DNA of 64,000 nt from Woeseia sp. (GTDB lineage Bacteria > Pseudomonadota > Gammaproteobacteria > Steroidobacterales > Woeseiaceae). The translations under genes and the position numbers were made by a program. Within the stretch, counting starts at the first letter, position 1; every line of letters starts with the position of its first letter. Shown piece after piece: positions 56,240 through 64,000 of the stretch. Below the pieces are notes generated by a model. The model was not told the DNA's origin. It did no database searches and saw only the letters and a program-made list of their open reading frames with translations. The DNA lies in assembly GCA_021773015.1 (NCBI GenBank), contig JAJFKW010000001.1, forward strand, positions 1,843,305-1,907,304. The letters run 5' to 3'.

Positions 56240-56294
56240 TTGCAATTGGTTGCTAAGTTGTTATGATTCTGACCGAAACGTAGCAAAACGCTAC
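56240..56294 (+). promoter_or_regulatory. Promoter and operator candidate of the toxin-antitoxin pair
   Basis: TTGCAA (56240-56245) and TATGAT (56262-56267) are separated by 16 bases, a good sigma-70 match. GTAGC (56280-56284) and GCTAC (56290-56294) form a short inverted repeat just downstream, where an autorepressing antitoxin could bind. Confidence 0.55.
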
Positions 56295-56331
56295 AAACAT
56301 AGCAAATTTGACAATATACAAGGTGGCTCCA

Positions 56332-56817
56332 ATGGCTGTAGGTGAGAGGGGTAAGAGCTCGCAACGCGTTGATATACAAGATGATAGGTCGAGTGTTGCA
56401 GACACAGCTAAACCGGTGCGCCTGCGCCCGGCTTTGTACCAGGCTGCGGCGCACTATGCGGATATCGAGCATCGCAGTATCGCGAAACAAGTCGAGTATT
56501 GGGCAGAAATTGGCCGTTGGATGGCAACAAGCGTCGACCAAAATTCGATATACGCCTTGCTCGCGGGAACCGCATCGTTGGACGTGAATCATCAACAATC
56601 GATCAATGTATCCACTGATGACATGCTCCGCGACCTAGCAGAGGCCAAGAAAAGCGGTTCAATTAAAGATCGAATTTTGGGTGCCGACGTCATCTACGAT
56701 GCGGCACCGAATAATCCGCAGCTAATTCGGCGCACAGAAGCACAAGGTTCCGTTAGCTTTGGCAGCTTCGTCGACGGTCGTTTTGTTGAAGACGAAAGCA
56801 AATCCGCACCGGCGTAG
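56332..56817 (+). CDS. ParD-like antitoxin of a zeta-type toxin-antitoxin pair
   Basis: 161 residues. RLRPALYQAAAHYADIEHRS followed by IAKQVEYWAEIGR is the ribbon-helix-helix-type region of the ParD-like antitoxin family; the C-terminal half (DDMLRDLAEAKKSGSIKDR onward) would bind the toxin. A TTG at 56308 is in frame, but the ATG at 56332 has AAGGTGG upstream and is used. It lies 4 bp before the toxin gene, behind a strong promoter with an inverted repeat, so autorepression is likely. Confidence 0.8.
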   Translation: MAVGERGKSSQRVDIQDDRSSVADTAKPVRLRPALYQAAAHYADIEHRSIAKQVEYWAEIGRWMATSVDQNSIYALLAGTASLDVNHQQSINVSTDDMLRDLAEAKKSGSIKDRILGADVIYDAAPNNPQLIRRTEAQGSVSFGSFVDGRFVEDESKSAPA

Positions 56818-56821
56818 CTAA

Positions 56822-57394
56822 GTGGCAAGCAAACAAATATGGATTCTTGCTGGCGGCAACGGCTCGGGTAAATCAACTTACTTTAGTACAGTGCTTGAGC
56901 CGCGCGGCATGCCTTTTGTCAACGCCGATGTCATTGCTAAATCCATCAGTCCCGACAACCCCGAAATCGAAAGCATCCGCGCTGCGAAAACTGCCGTGGC
57001 ACTCATTCGTGGATATCTGTCGGCGGGCCGTTCGTTCGCGTACGAAACGGTATTTTCCCATCCATCGAAAATTGATATTGCAGAGCACGCCAAGAAACGC
57101 GGCTATGACGTCAAGCTGGTTTACATTCATTTGCAAGAAGGTCTGCATGCGGCCAGGGTGGCACAACGAGTGACCGAAGGCGGGCACACTGTGCCTTATG
57201 AAAAAATCGTCAGCAGAGTAAAACGAACGATGACGAACGTGGCGATAGCTGGAAAATTTGCAGACACTTTCATTCTCATAGACAACTCAAGCAAAGACGA
57301 TCCGTTTGAATTGATTGCGATCAAACATGACGACAATGTCCAAGCGAAAGTTGACCCGTTGCCACCGTGGGCCGCAACCATGCTTTTTGGCTAG
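56822..57394 (+). CDS. Zeta-toxin-like kinase
   Basis: 190 residues. WILAGGNGSGKST (Walker A, Lys17) opens a P-loop kinase of the zeta-toxin type. VNADVIAKSI (substrate-side Asp), FAYETVFSHPSK and HLQEGLHAARVAQRVTEGGH (with the basic lid) follow in the family order. Zeta toxins phosphorylate UDP-N-acetylglucosamine and block cell-wall synthesis; relatives may use other substrates. The GTG start follows the antitoxin stop by 4 bp. It is convergent with the membrane/spermidine-synthase-like gene, 29 bp away. Confidence 0.85.
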   Translation: MASKQIWILAGGNGSGKSTYFSTVLEPRGMPFVNADVIAKSISPDNPEIESIRAAKTAVALIRGYLSAGRSFAYETVFSHPSKIDIAEHAKKRGYDVKLVYIHLQEGLHAARVAQRVTEGGHTVPYEKIVSRVKRTMTNVAIAGKFADTFILIDNSSKDDPFELIAIKHDDNVQAKVDPLPPWAATMLFG

Positions 57395-57423
57395 GGCAGA
57401 TTTTCACGTATACAACTGCAAGC

Positions 57424-60400
57424 CTATTCGATGCCCGCGCCGACCAACAAATCGGGTTGACCGGTACGATTCGCCAGGATTTCAGAATATTTATGTTGGA
57501 GTTGCTCAACATCGCCGCTACGGCCAAGCACTAGCGCGGCGAGAATACTCGCCCTAACAACGTATCGCAATTCAGTCGCTGTAGCTTCAACGTCATCTTC
57601 AAGCAATTCGCGACCTAACGTCGACATTTCTTCTGCGTTACGTGCGGCTATCGCCGAATACCATCGCTGCCATAAGCTCTCCTCCACACCAACCGGTCCG
57701 CTGCAAGATTCGGCAAACAAATAGCCAACGAGATCGCCCCCCAACTCGGCGCTGAGAAATGGCAGAGCCTCCTCGAATACCTGATGTCTAGACTCGCGCA
57801 TGCGCGCAGCATCTGTTGTATCTTTACAGCTGTTCAATTGCTGTCTAATCCACTTTGCCTCGATTCCTAACAATCCTGGTGGATAGTATGCCTCCGCCGC
57901 TAACGTCTCTTCGGATTCGCCATTTACGAACGTTCGGTAGAGCCAGGTAGCGTTCGACTTTTGAGAAACGCGAAAGAGTTGGAATGTACGCGTCAGATTC
58001 TCAAAGTCGATGGCATCGCCATTTAGCATTTCAAGCAACGGCAGTGATGCGCGCCACCAGGATGAAAACATGCTAGATGAAGATTGGGCGAAACGTGCTT
58101 TGCCAGCATTCTGATCCACAAATGGAAAATAATCTGAGTTAGCGGGAACAGATTGGCTTTCCAGCAGTGGCAATACTTGTTTCTTGCCAATGATCTTTCG
58201 AATCAGCATGTCATCCCTATTGTTGACATCGATTTTTGCCAATTCGCCAGCAAGCGGTGTATCGAAAATAGCTGTCCAATCGGGATTGCCCAGCTGGCCA
58301 TCCTTCTTTGCCACAATGAGAATATTGTGTTCTTCGGAATTATAAATAACGAAGTCTTCGAAATTTTCCGAAAGTGCCTTCAAGATTGAAAACACTAGAT
58401 CATCGGTGAATTCGTACAATTGAATCCACTGCACGAATATCCCATCGTCTTTAATATGCCGTTTCGTGTGCCGGTAAAACTCGGTTGAGAATAGGCTGGC
58501 GACGCCGCTTACCCACGGGTTGGAAGGCTCCGTAATGATGATGTCGTACAGTGTATTTGCGAGCGAGAAATACGACTTCGCATCCTCGATGTGTATCACG
58601 CTCCGGGGATCGTCGAATACGCGACTCACGTGGTCACCATAAAGCCGTGCTGCCTCAACCATCGCCGGCTCAATTTCGATGGTATCCAATTGTTCGATCT
58701 CGGCGCTAGCGAGTAACGCGTGCGCCGTCATGCCCGAACCAAACCCAATATTCGCAATGCGCTTGGCATCGGGCTTGTATGCTATGGCCAATGGCCCAAC
58801 GATGGTCTGGGTAATTTCGTCCGTTGTGTACTGCTTTGACGGATCCATTTGAATCGCTGCATCAGCCTTGCCATTGGTGATCAACACAAGCATGCCGTCA
58901 TTTTGTTGATTCAGAGCCACGCTTGCTGTTTTGCCATCCTTGTAAAAAATGCTCTGCGCGTTTTCATAGGTATCGCTGGTTCCATAGCGAAAGACGCCGG
59001 ACGACAAGAGCCGCGGATCAAGCTGGGCGAATCCAATCGTTGCAAGCACAGCCGCCGTTAGTCCTACGCTGGTCAGTAGGCGCTTCTTGCGCTGTAGAAC
59101 CTTTTCAGCGAACCACGCAATGAGTACAAACCCGAGCCCGATGTCGAGCAGTGCGCCAGAAATCAGCAGCGCCTTTACACCTAGCATTGGCAGACCGATA
59201 TGTACGGCAAACAATACGCCTGATATTGCACCTAACGTATTCGCCGCATAAATCTGGCCTATGGCAGCTTCGCCTGAATATCGGCGCAGCAAAATAACGG
59301 TAAATAACGGTAACGTCATGCCGGCCATGAAGGTCACCGGCAACATGATTGCGAGCGCTATTCCGTGGCTGGCAACGCTGTAGGCGGCATAGCTGGTCTC
59401 ATTGTTATCCAGTGCTTGAAGCAACCACTCCATCCAACCAAATGACTGCGTATAGATGGGTATGGTGAGGAGCGCCAGCAAACCCATTATTAGTTGCACG
59501 ACGCCAGCAAAACGAATCGGATCGGCAATACTATCGATCCGATTTCGAATCCACAGCCCGCCAAACGCCAGACCAAAAATGAATGCACTGAGCATCAATT
59601 CAAATGAGTGTGTCGTAGCACCCAATACGAGCGTCAGTAGGCGTATCCAACTGACCTCGTAAATAAACGATGCAAGACCGGTAATGAAAGCAGCGAGCAA
59701 CAGGAGTTTGGCCAAATTGCGATCGGCAACAAGCCGCGGCGATTTGGCTGGCGGCCGCGACGGGGCGCTGTTGTTAACCAGCAGGATGAAAAAGACAAAC
59801 ACTGCCAATGCAACATTCAACATTCCGGCGAACGCCATCGTCCCTGGTAATCCCTTTAGCCCAATTAACCAAAATCCGCTAACTAAAACACCGATGGCTG
59901 CACCAAGACTGTTCGAAAAATACAGCGTTGAAATACTGCGCCCTTCTGCACTGGGAAATAGTCGCATGATGCCAGCGCTCATCAACGGGAACGTCATGCC
60001 GAGTAGTATCGATTGCGGCATTATCAGCAAACTGGCAGCGGACCACTTCAACAATGCGCCGACGGTAGGGCTGCCTACATTGGGCAGTACAGAAGCGTAA
60101 AAAAGCTCCATGAGATTGGCGAAAATCGAATGAAAAGCGAGCGCCGCAAGACCGACAGCAAGTTCGATCACCGCGTACCAAAAAAGTAACGATCGACTTC
60201 TGCTGGAAAACCGGCTTGTAAGCCAAGCACCTAACGCCATGCCGCCCATAAAGATGATGAGTACCAAAGACTGAGCGTACGCAGCATGGCCCAGAAAAAG
60301 TTTTAGATAGTGGGACCAAATCGATTCGTAGATGAGACCGGAGAACCCGGAAACTGCGAAAATAACGAAAAACAACGCCGGTGGCATACGCGACCGTCGT

Positions 60401-60435
60401 GCTGGTTCCTGTGTTGGTAAGGAATCGTCCGTCAT
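57424..60435 (-). CDS. Fused membrane transporter-like / spermidine synthase-like protein
   Basis: About 1003 residues. The N-terminal part has roughly 14 membrane helices in two similar halves (FFVIFAVSGFSGLIYESIW near the start, LLLLAAFITGLASFIYEVSW midway), each starting with the G-x-x-x-x-x-YE-x-W pattern of fused-MFS/SpeE proteins. The C-terminal part (about 540-780) is spermidine-synthase-like with the SAM-binding ANIGFGSGMTAHALL, the acidic DTIEIEPAMVEAAR and DIIITEPSNPWVSG. The tail of 230 residues is unassigned. These proteins are widespread, but their substrate is unknown and polyamine synthesis is not established. A GTG at 60474 is an alternative start. A diverged copy of its C-terminus lies at 55793. 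Confidence 0.82.
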   Translation of the reverse strand: MTDDSLPTQEPARRSRMPPALFFVIFAVSGFSGLIYESIWSHYLKLFLGHAAYAQSLVLIIFMGGMALGAWLTSRFSSRSRSLLFWYAVIELAVGLAALAFHSIFANLMELFYASVLPNVGSPTVGALLKWSAASLLIMPQSILLGMTFPLMSAGIMRLFPSAEGRSISTLYFSNSLGAAIGVLVSGFWLIGLKGLPGTMAFAGMLNVALAVFVFFILLVNNSAPSRPPAKSPRLVADRNLAKLLLLAAFITGLASFIYEVSWIRLLTLVLGATTHSFELMLSAFIFGLAFGGLWIRNRIDSIADPIRFAGVVQLIMGLLALLTIPIYTQSFGWMEWLLQALDNNETSYAAYSVASHGIALAIMLPVTFMAGMTLPLFTVILLRRYSGEAAIGQIYAANTLGAISGVLFAVHIGLPMLGVKALLISGALLDIGLGFVLIAWFAEKVLQRKKRLLTSVGLTAAVLATIGFAQLDPRLLSSGVFRYGTSDTYENAQSIFYKDGKTASVALNQQNDGMLVLITNGKADAAIQMDPSKQYTTDEITQTIVGPLAIAYKPDAKRIANIGFGSGMTAHALLASAEIEQLDTIEIEPAMVEAARLYGDHVSRVFDDPRSVIHIEDAKSYFSLANTLYDIIITEPSNPWVSGVASLFSTEFYRHTKRHIKDDGIFVQWIQLYEFTDDLVFSILKALSENFEDFVIYNSEEHNILIVAKKDGQLGNPDWTAIFDTPLAGELAKIDVNNRDDMLIRKIIGKKQVLPLLESQSVPANSDYFPFVDQNAGKARFAQSSSSMFSSWWRASLPLLEMLNGDAIDFENLTRTFQLFRVSQKSNATWLYRTFVNGESEETLAAEAYYPPGLLGIEAKWIRQQLNSCKDTTDAARMRESRHQVFEEALPFLSAELGGDLVGYLFAESCSGPVGVEESLWQRWYSAIAARNAEEMSTLGRELLEDDVEATATELRYVVRASILAALVLGRSGDVEQLQHKYSEILANRTGQPDLLVGAGIE

Positions 60436-60572
60436 TTGTTCTCGAATTGGCGAAGCAATTACTTCGCGAGCCACAGCACATTTGGTCTAATTGTCCTTGA
60501 CCTGGCGAGTATTACAAGCGTTGACCAGGGAGAAACGGCGGATACTTGAGCGAGAAAGCCCGATCGATTCGT

Positions 60573-61097
60573 TTATTCGTTGCGAACAAACGTAGCGCTG
60601 TAGTAGCGATTGTCGAACGGCATCACGTCAACGGTTGGTGATGCGGCTCGAAATTCCATGCCAATGCTCATCCCTTTGATACTACCTATCAATTCAGCAC
60701 TGACACTAATACGTACTTTTTCTGACGGCTGGATATTGCCCAATTCGCAGACGAAGCTGTTTGGGTAACAACGCACCTTTTGCCGCGACTGCATACGAGG
60801 ATTCTTCAGCCTCGCCAGAATACGATCGTCAACAATGGCCTCCAGAATGACCAACTCGGCGATATCGGGCCCGTCATTTCTTACTGTGACGTCAAATACA
60901 ACTGCCGTCTTGTCTCGGGAGCCCTGGCTCGCGGCCGTCGCGCTGACAGCGATATTCGTCCGCGGCGCCGCATCGGTCTTGGGCGGTGTTTGTGCTTCTG
61001 ACAGTGGGAGTAACATCGCGAGCCCGCAGAGCATCGCTACAACGAAAATCAGCGCCTGGGGCGCGGAAGCTTTGTCGAATTTGGGAGCGTTTAGCAT
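60573..61097 (-). CDS. Exported DUF11-like protein of unknown function
   Basis: 174 residues. The hydrophobic segment ALIFVVAMLCGLAMLLPLS ends near SEAQ, so it is exported or membrane-anchored. The mature part is a beta-sandwich of DUF11 type (VVFDVTVRNDGPDIAELVIL, CELGNIQPSEKVRISVSAEL) with two cysteines (CYPNSFVC) that could form a disulfide. It resembles one immunoglobulin-like domain of larger surface proteins but stands alone. No operon partner is clear. Confidence 0.6.
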   Translation of the reverse strand: MLNAPKFDKASAPQALIFVVAMLCGLAMLLPLSEAQTPPKTDAAPRTNIAVSATAASQGSRDKTAVVFDVTVRNDGPDIAELVILEAIVDDRILARLKNPRMQSRQKVRCYPNSFVCELGNIQPSEKVRISVSAELIGSIKGMSIGMEFRAASPTVDVMPFDNRYYSATFVRNE

Positions 61098-61224
61098 GGT
61101 GATAGACTAGTGTTTGTCGATTCACCAAACTTGAGGACTGTTCGAGGAATAGCTTAGGAAACGCTACGCAGATGATAATGCGCCGGAAGTCCTTGATTTA
61201 TTGTAGCTGGAACGCCGAAGAAAA

Positions 61225-63405
61225 TTACTCGGCCATAACGGGCAAGCCGACTATTTTCCGAAATCGCGGTTCGTCCCGAAGCGAATCCCAAAACGGCTCT
61301 GCTTCAATCCAGGCCCGGGTGAGGGTCGTGGGATACTGCAATGCGATCTCCACCTGATCCATCGCTTCTTCATAGCGGCCCGACAAAACGTAGATCTCAG
61401 CCATGTACCAAAGGAAATCCGCGTTGTCCCACTGATTGTCGTCAACGGGCGCCAGCTGCAACAGCTTTTTACCTGTTGCGATAGCCTTTTCTGGCAATCC
61501 GGCGCCAGCGTATGCGCTCCCCAACACCGCGTAGTAGAACGGCTCATCCGGCGCCTGTTCGACAAGTTTTTCGAGGTTAGCCCGCGCCTTCTCGTAATTT
61601 TCTTTCGCCGTTTCGGAGTCGCCTGATATCTCGGAAATTTCTGCCATCGCAAGGTAGTAGGCCGTCGGATCCGCGTCTGAGCCTTCCAACTCCCATTCGC
61701 TAAGCGCCTGACGAAATTTCGGGCCCGCAAATCGAAAGGAACTCGAAATCCCGAGTTGCAGCAGCCAAGTCATGACGTTATCCATGCCCAACTTCTCGGC
61801 AGCGCGTTCAAACTCCTGAGCCGCATTCGCCTCATCGCCACGCCACGACATGTAATTCACCGCTTTGAACAAGTAGCCTTCTATGAGTTCGGGCCGCATC
61901 GAAATTGCGCGTTCCAACGATGACTCAGCATCCGCATGCGCGCCCGCGACGATTTGCGTCTGACCAAGTAAATAAAGCAAACGATGGTTCAACGGATCAA
62001 ACTGGGCCGACGCAACCAACGCGGCTGTTGCCTCCCGCAGATTGCCGGTTCTCTGGTGGACTTGTGCAATGGCCGCCAGAGCCTCTGTGTGCGAAGGCTG
62101 GTTTTGCCTCACGAAGTTAAGATGTTGCAACGCCGGCTGCAACATATCGCGTCGCAGATAGTAACTGCCCAATCCAAACTGGCCGTCGATAAGATTTGCG
62201 TCCAACTCCAGCGACTTGTCGACCATTTCACGAGCGAGTTCCAGGCGCTCATCGCTGCGATCCCAATACTGTGCATACAGTTGTAGATGTGCCAGACCTA
62301 AAGATGCGTAGGCCGGGGCAAAGCTGGGATCGTCCGCTATTGCCGCTTCGAATTCAGTTACCGCCTCCTGAAGATCAGGTTCGTCCCAGCCACGCGATAG
62401 CGCTTCCCTACCTTTCAGATAGCGACCGTAAGTCTCGAGGCTCGGCGCTGCGCTTTCCAGTCGGCCAAGTCGCTCTGGTTCAAGCAACGCCACATCCAAT
62501 TGCTGAGCGACACGCTCGGCGATACTCGCCTGAACATCAATGATGTCGGTAATCGGTTGCTCGTAAGTTTGCGACCACAAATAGCTGTCTGTCGCGACAG
62601 CCACAAGATGCGCGTTAACACGGAGCCAATCGGTCGCATCGTCATTGGTGCGTCTGAGTGCGGTTCCGGTCACTAGGTATTCAGCGCCTAGTTCCGTGCC
62701 GATCAATTCTGACGTTGCCGTCGATCGCGCAAATTGCCGCGTACTGTTTTGCGAGATTACCCGCAACTGCGCGACGCTCGCCAAACGCGTCGCTACCGCG
62801 TCGGTCAAACCACGAACCATGAAATCTTCATCATTCGACGATAAGTTCTCAAATGGAATTACCGCAATCACGGGAATATCGACAGCCGTTTTGACTGGAT
62901 CTTCTGACTCTCTGCCAAACTGCAGCCAAGCCACAACAGCAACCGCAACCAAACCCACGATCATCCACGCAATGCGAGCCGAGCCAGTTGCCGGCGCTGG
63001 TTCTGCCGTCACCTCCGCTGGCGGCGGTGTGGGCGATGACGTGGCTGGCGACGATGTATCTACCGGCACATCCGGCTCAGGTTCTGGCAACGTTACGTCA
63101 GCCAACAACCGGTAGCCGCGTTTGCGAATGGTTTCTATGTACTTTGGATGTCTGGCGTCGTCGCCTAGCTGACGTCGCAGCTCTGCGATGATGCGGTACA
63201 CGGGACTATCTCCGACGAACTGCCGGTCCCAGAGGTTCTCAATGAGCTCGTCCGGACTGATGACCTTTTGCGGGTGCCGCGCGAAATACTCCAGCACCTC
63301 AGTTGCCAGCGGTTCAAGGCTGACGGTTTGACCGTCTCGGTGAATCTGATTGAGTGCGGGCTCCAACACCCACTCGCCTATTGTTATTCCTTTTTGTTCT
63401 AACAT
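61225..63405 (-). CDS. CadC-like transmembrane winged-helix regulator with TPR domain
   Basis: 726 residues. Residues 1-100 are an OmpR/PhoB-type DNA-binding winged helix (LATEVLEYFARHPQKVISPD, then SPVYRIIAELRRQLGDD and IETIRKRGYRLLADV). A Pro/Thr-rich linker and one membrane helix (IAWMIVGLVAVAVVAWLQFG, about 155-175) follow. Next are a TolB/adenylate-cyclase-associated domain (VIPFENLSSNDEDFMVRGLT) and about eight TPR repeats to the C-terminus. Such one-component regulators sense periplasmic signals and act on DNA directly. A TTG at 63447 is ignored in favour of the ATG at 63405. The target is unknown; it has no obvious operon partner. Confidence 0.85.
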   Translation of the reverse strand: MLEQKGITIGEWVLEPALNQIHRDGQTVSLEPLATEVLEYFARHPQKVISPDELIENLWDRQFVGDSPVYRIIAELRRQLGDDARHPKYIETIRKRGYRLLADVTLPEPEPDVPVDTSSPATSSPTPPPAEVTAEPAPATGSARIAWMIVGLVAVAVVAWLQFGRESEDPVKTAVDIPVIAVIPFENLSSNDEDFMVRGLTDAVATRLASVAQLRVISQNSTRQFARSTATSELIGTELGAEYLVTGTALRRTNDDATDWLRVNAHLVAVATDSYLWSQTYEQPITDIIDVQASIAERVAQQLDVALLEPERLGRLESAAPSLETYGRYLKGREALSRGWDEPDLQEAVTEFEAAIADDPSFAPAYASLGLAHLQLYAQYWDRSDERLELAREMVDKSLELDANLIDGQFGLGSYYLRRDMLQPALQHLNFVRQNQPSHTEALAAIAQVHQRTGNLREATAALVASAQFDPLNHRLLYLLGQTQIVAGAHADAESSLERAISMRPELIEGYLFKAVNYMSWRGDEANAAQEFERAAEKLGMDNVMTWLLQLGISSSFRFAGPKFRQALSEWELEGSDADPTAYYLAMAEISEISGDSETAKENYEKARANLEKLVEQAPDEPFYYAVLGSAYAGAGLPEKAIATGKKLLQLAPVDDNQWDNADFLWYMAEIYVLSGRYEEAMDQVEIALQYPTTLTRAWIEAEPFWDSLRDEPRFRKIVGLPVMAE

Positions 63406-64000
63406 CGCATCGTTAACGCCTAGGCTTTCGTCGCACTGTTGTAGCAACTACAACCGTCCCAAAATAGCACAACTTGGCCACGATTCGATCATCCAAGAAT
63501 CGATTCGATAGAAGAAAATTAGCAGCGTATATGCCCTTTTCATCCGGCCGATCTGGCACCAATTAATCAACTGGTCGGAATCACGGCAACCGCGGCATTT
63601 TGCACTGTCTCGTCATTTCGAGCGTAGCGAAGCAATCCCGCAAATAAGTGAAGCAGCGGTTGGAGATTGCCGCGTCGCTTCGCTCCTCGCAAAGACGGAT
63701 CAGCTTGAGCGCATAGCACACCCAGTCTGTCCGCAAGACCGATCAACGTGGAAGGGGCCAATAAGGACTGACGTTTACTGCAATAAAGATCAATTCGCAT
63801 TCTCCGAATCCGCCTTTTCGCCTATGTGGGCGGATTGGGAGCGCATGAAGGACAGGAGTCCGAATGTCGCGAAGGCCACGCAAGAATCGTCGTCGGACTA
63901 AAGGCTAGCAACGTGGGTAGGAAGTGGACGATTGCCGAGAGCGACCCTGCCGCGATGACGAAACCGCGTTACGGATTCTGCTGCCGAAACGCCTCGGCGA
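63406..64000. other. Gene-free end of the window with one dispersed repeat and a hairpin
   Basis: No credible gene is seen in these 595 bases. A GTCATTGCGAG-type repeat runs from 63609 to 63697 (CGTCATTTCGAGCGTAGCGA .. AGATTGCCGCGTCGCTTCGC), with complementary ends. AATCCGCC (63807-63814) and GGCGGATT (63829-63836) form an 8-bp inverted repeat with a 14-base loop. Short frames here lie within the repeat and are not called. Confidence 0.7.

Noticed and set aside
63567-63800. 77-residue minus-strand frame
   Set aside because: Most of it is the dispersed GTCATTGCGAG repeat read in one frame.

Overview
The window looks like chromosomal DNA of a free-living, probably aquatic, gammaproteobacterium. 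This is an inference from the TonB-dependent receptor with flavin halogenases, the complete-looking type II secretion operon, the lipoprotein signals and heptosyltransferase, and the moderate GC content. No RNA gene or taxonomic marker is present, so the genus is not called.

Layout. (1) 1-14000: a locus for a TonB-dependent receptor with three tandem flavin-dependent tryptophan-halogenase-like genes, a divergent operator-like palindrome, two aspartyl/asparaginyl beta-hydroxylase proteins (one fused to a sulfotransferase and TPRs), a second sulfotransferase and an S9 peptidase. These probably import and modify an oligopeptide- or glycan-type compound. (2) 14000-19531: a cytochrome P450 / fatty acyl-AMP ligase-ACP operon with two exported proteins of unknown role, and a divergent DUF374 acyltransferase. 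(3) 19531-27289: housekeeping and envelope genes (DUF255 thioredoxin-fold protein, GT9 heptosyltransferase, DUF6165, lipoprotein metallophosphatase, second S9 peptidase) with dispersed GTCATTGCGAG-type repeats. (4) 27459-37422: one minus-strand type II secretion operon in the order gspE-F-G-H-I-J-L-M-C-D-K. (5) 37886-52114: divergent from it, a Calx-beta adhesin-like protein and a Sec-exported 2330-residue RHS/HINT polymorphic toxin with a HEAT-like candidate immunity gene. This is followed by a degraded array of further toxin tips and candidate immunity genes, interleaved with a REP-associated (Y1) transposase, its repeat array and about 132-bp inverted-repeat elements. (6) 52238-57394: accessory genes, namely an unknown 322-residue protein divergent from an unusual PfkB/HldE-like kinase domain fused to an AAA+ ATPase, a remnant of a second spermidine-synthase-like gene, and a ParD-like/zeta-type toxin-antitoxin pair. 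(7) 57424-63405: a fused membrane/spermidine-synthase-like protein, a DUF11-like protein and a CadC-like TPR regulator; the last 595 bases hold one dispersed repeat and no gene.

The most novel-looking material is the toxin-tip/immunity array with its mobile elements (about 47000-52114) and the PfkB-AAA+ fusion with its divergent partner (52238-55692). Functions there are inferred from motifs and context only.
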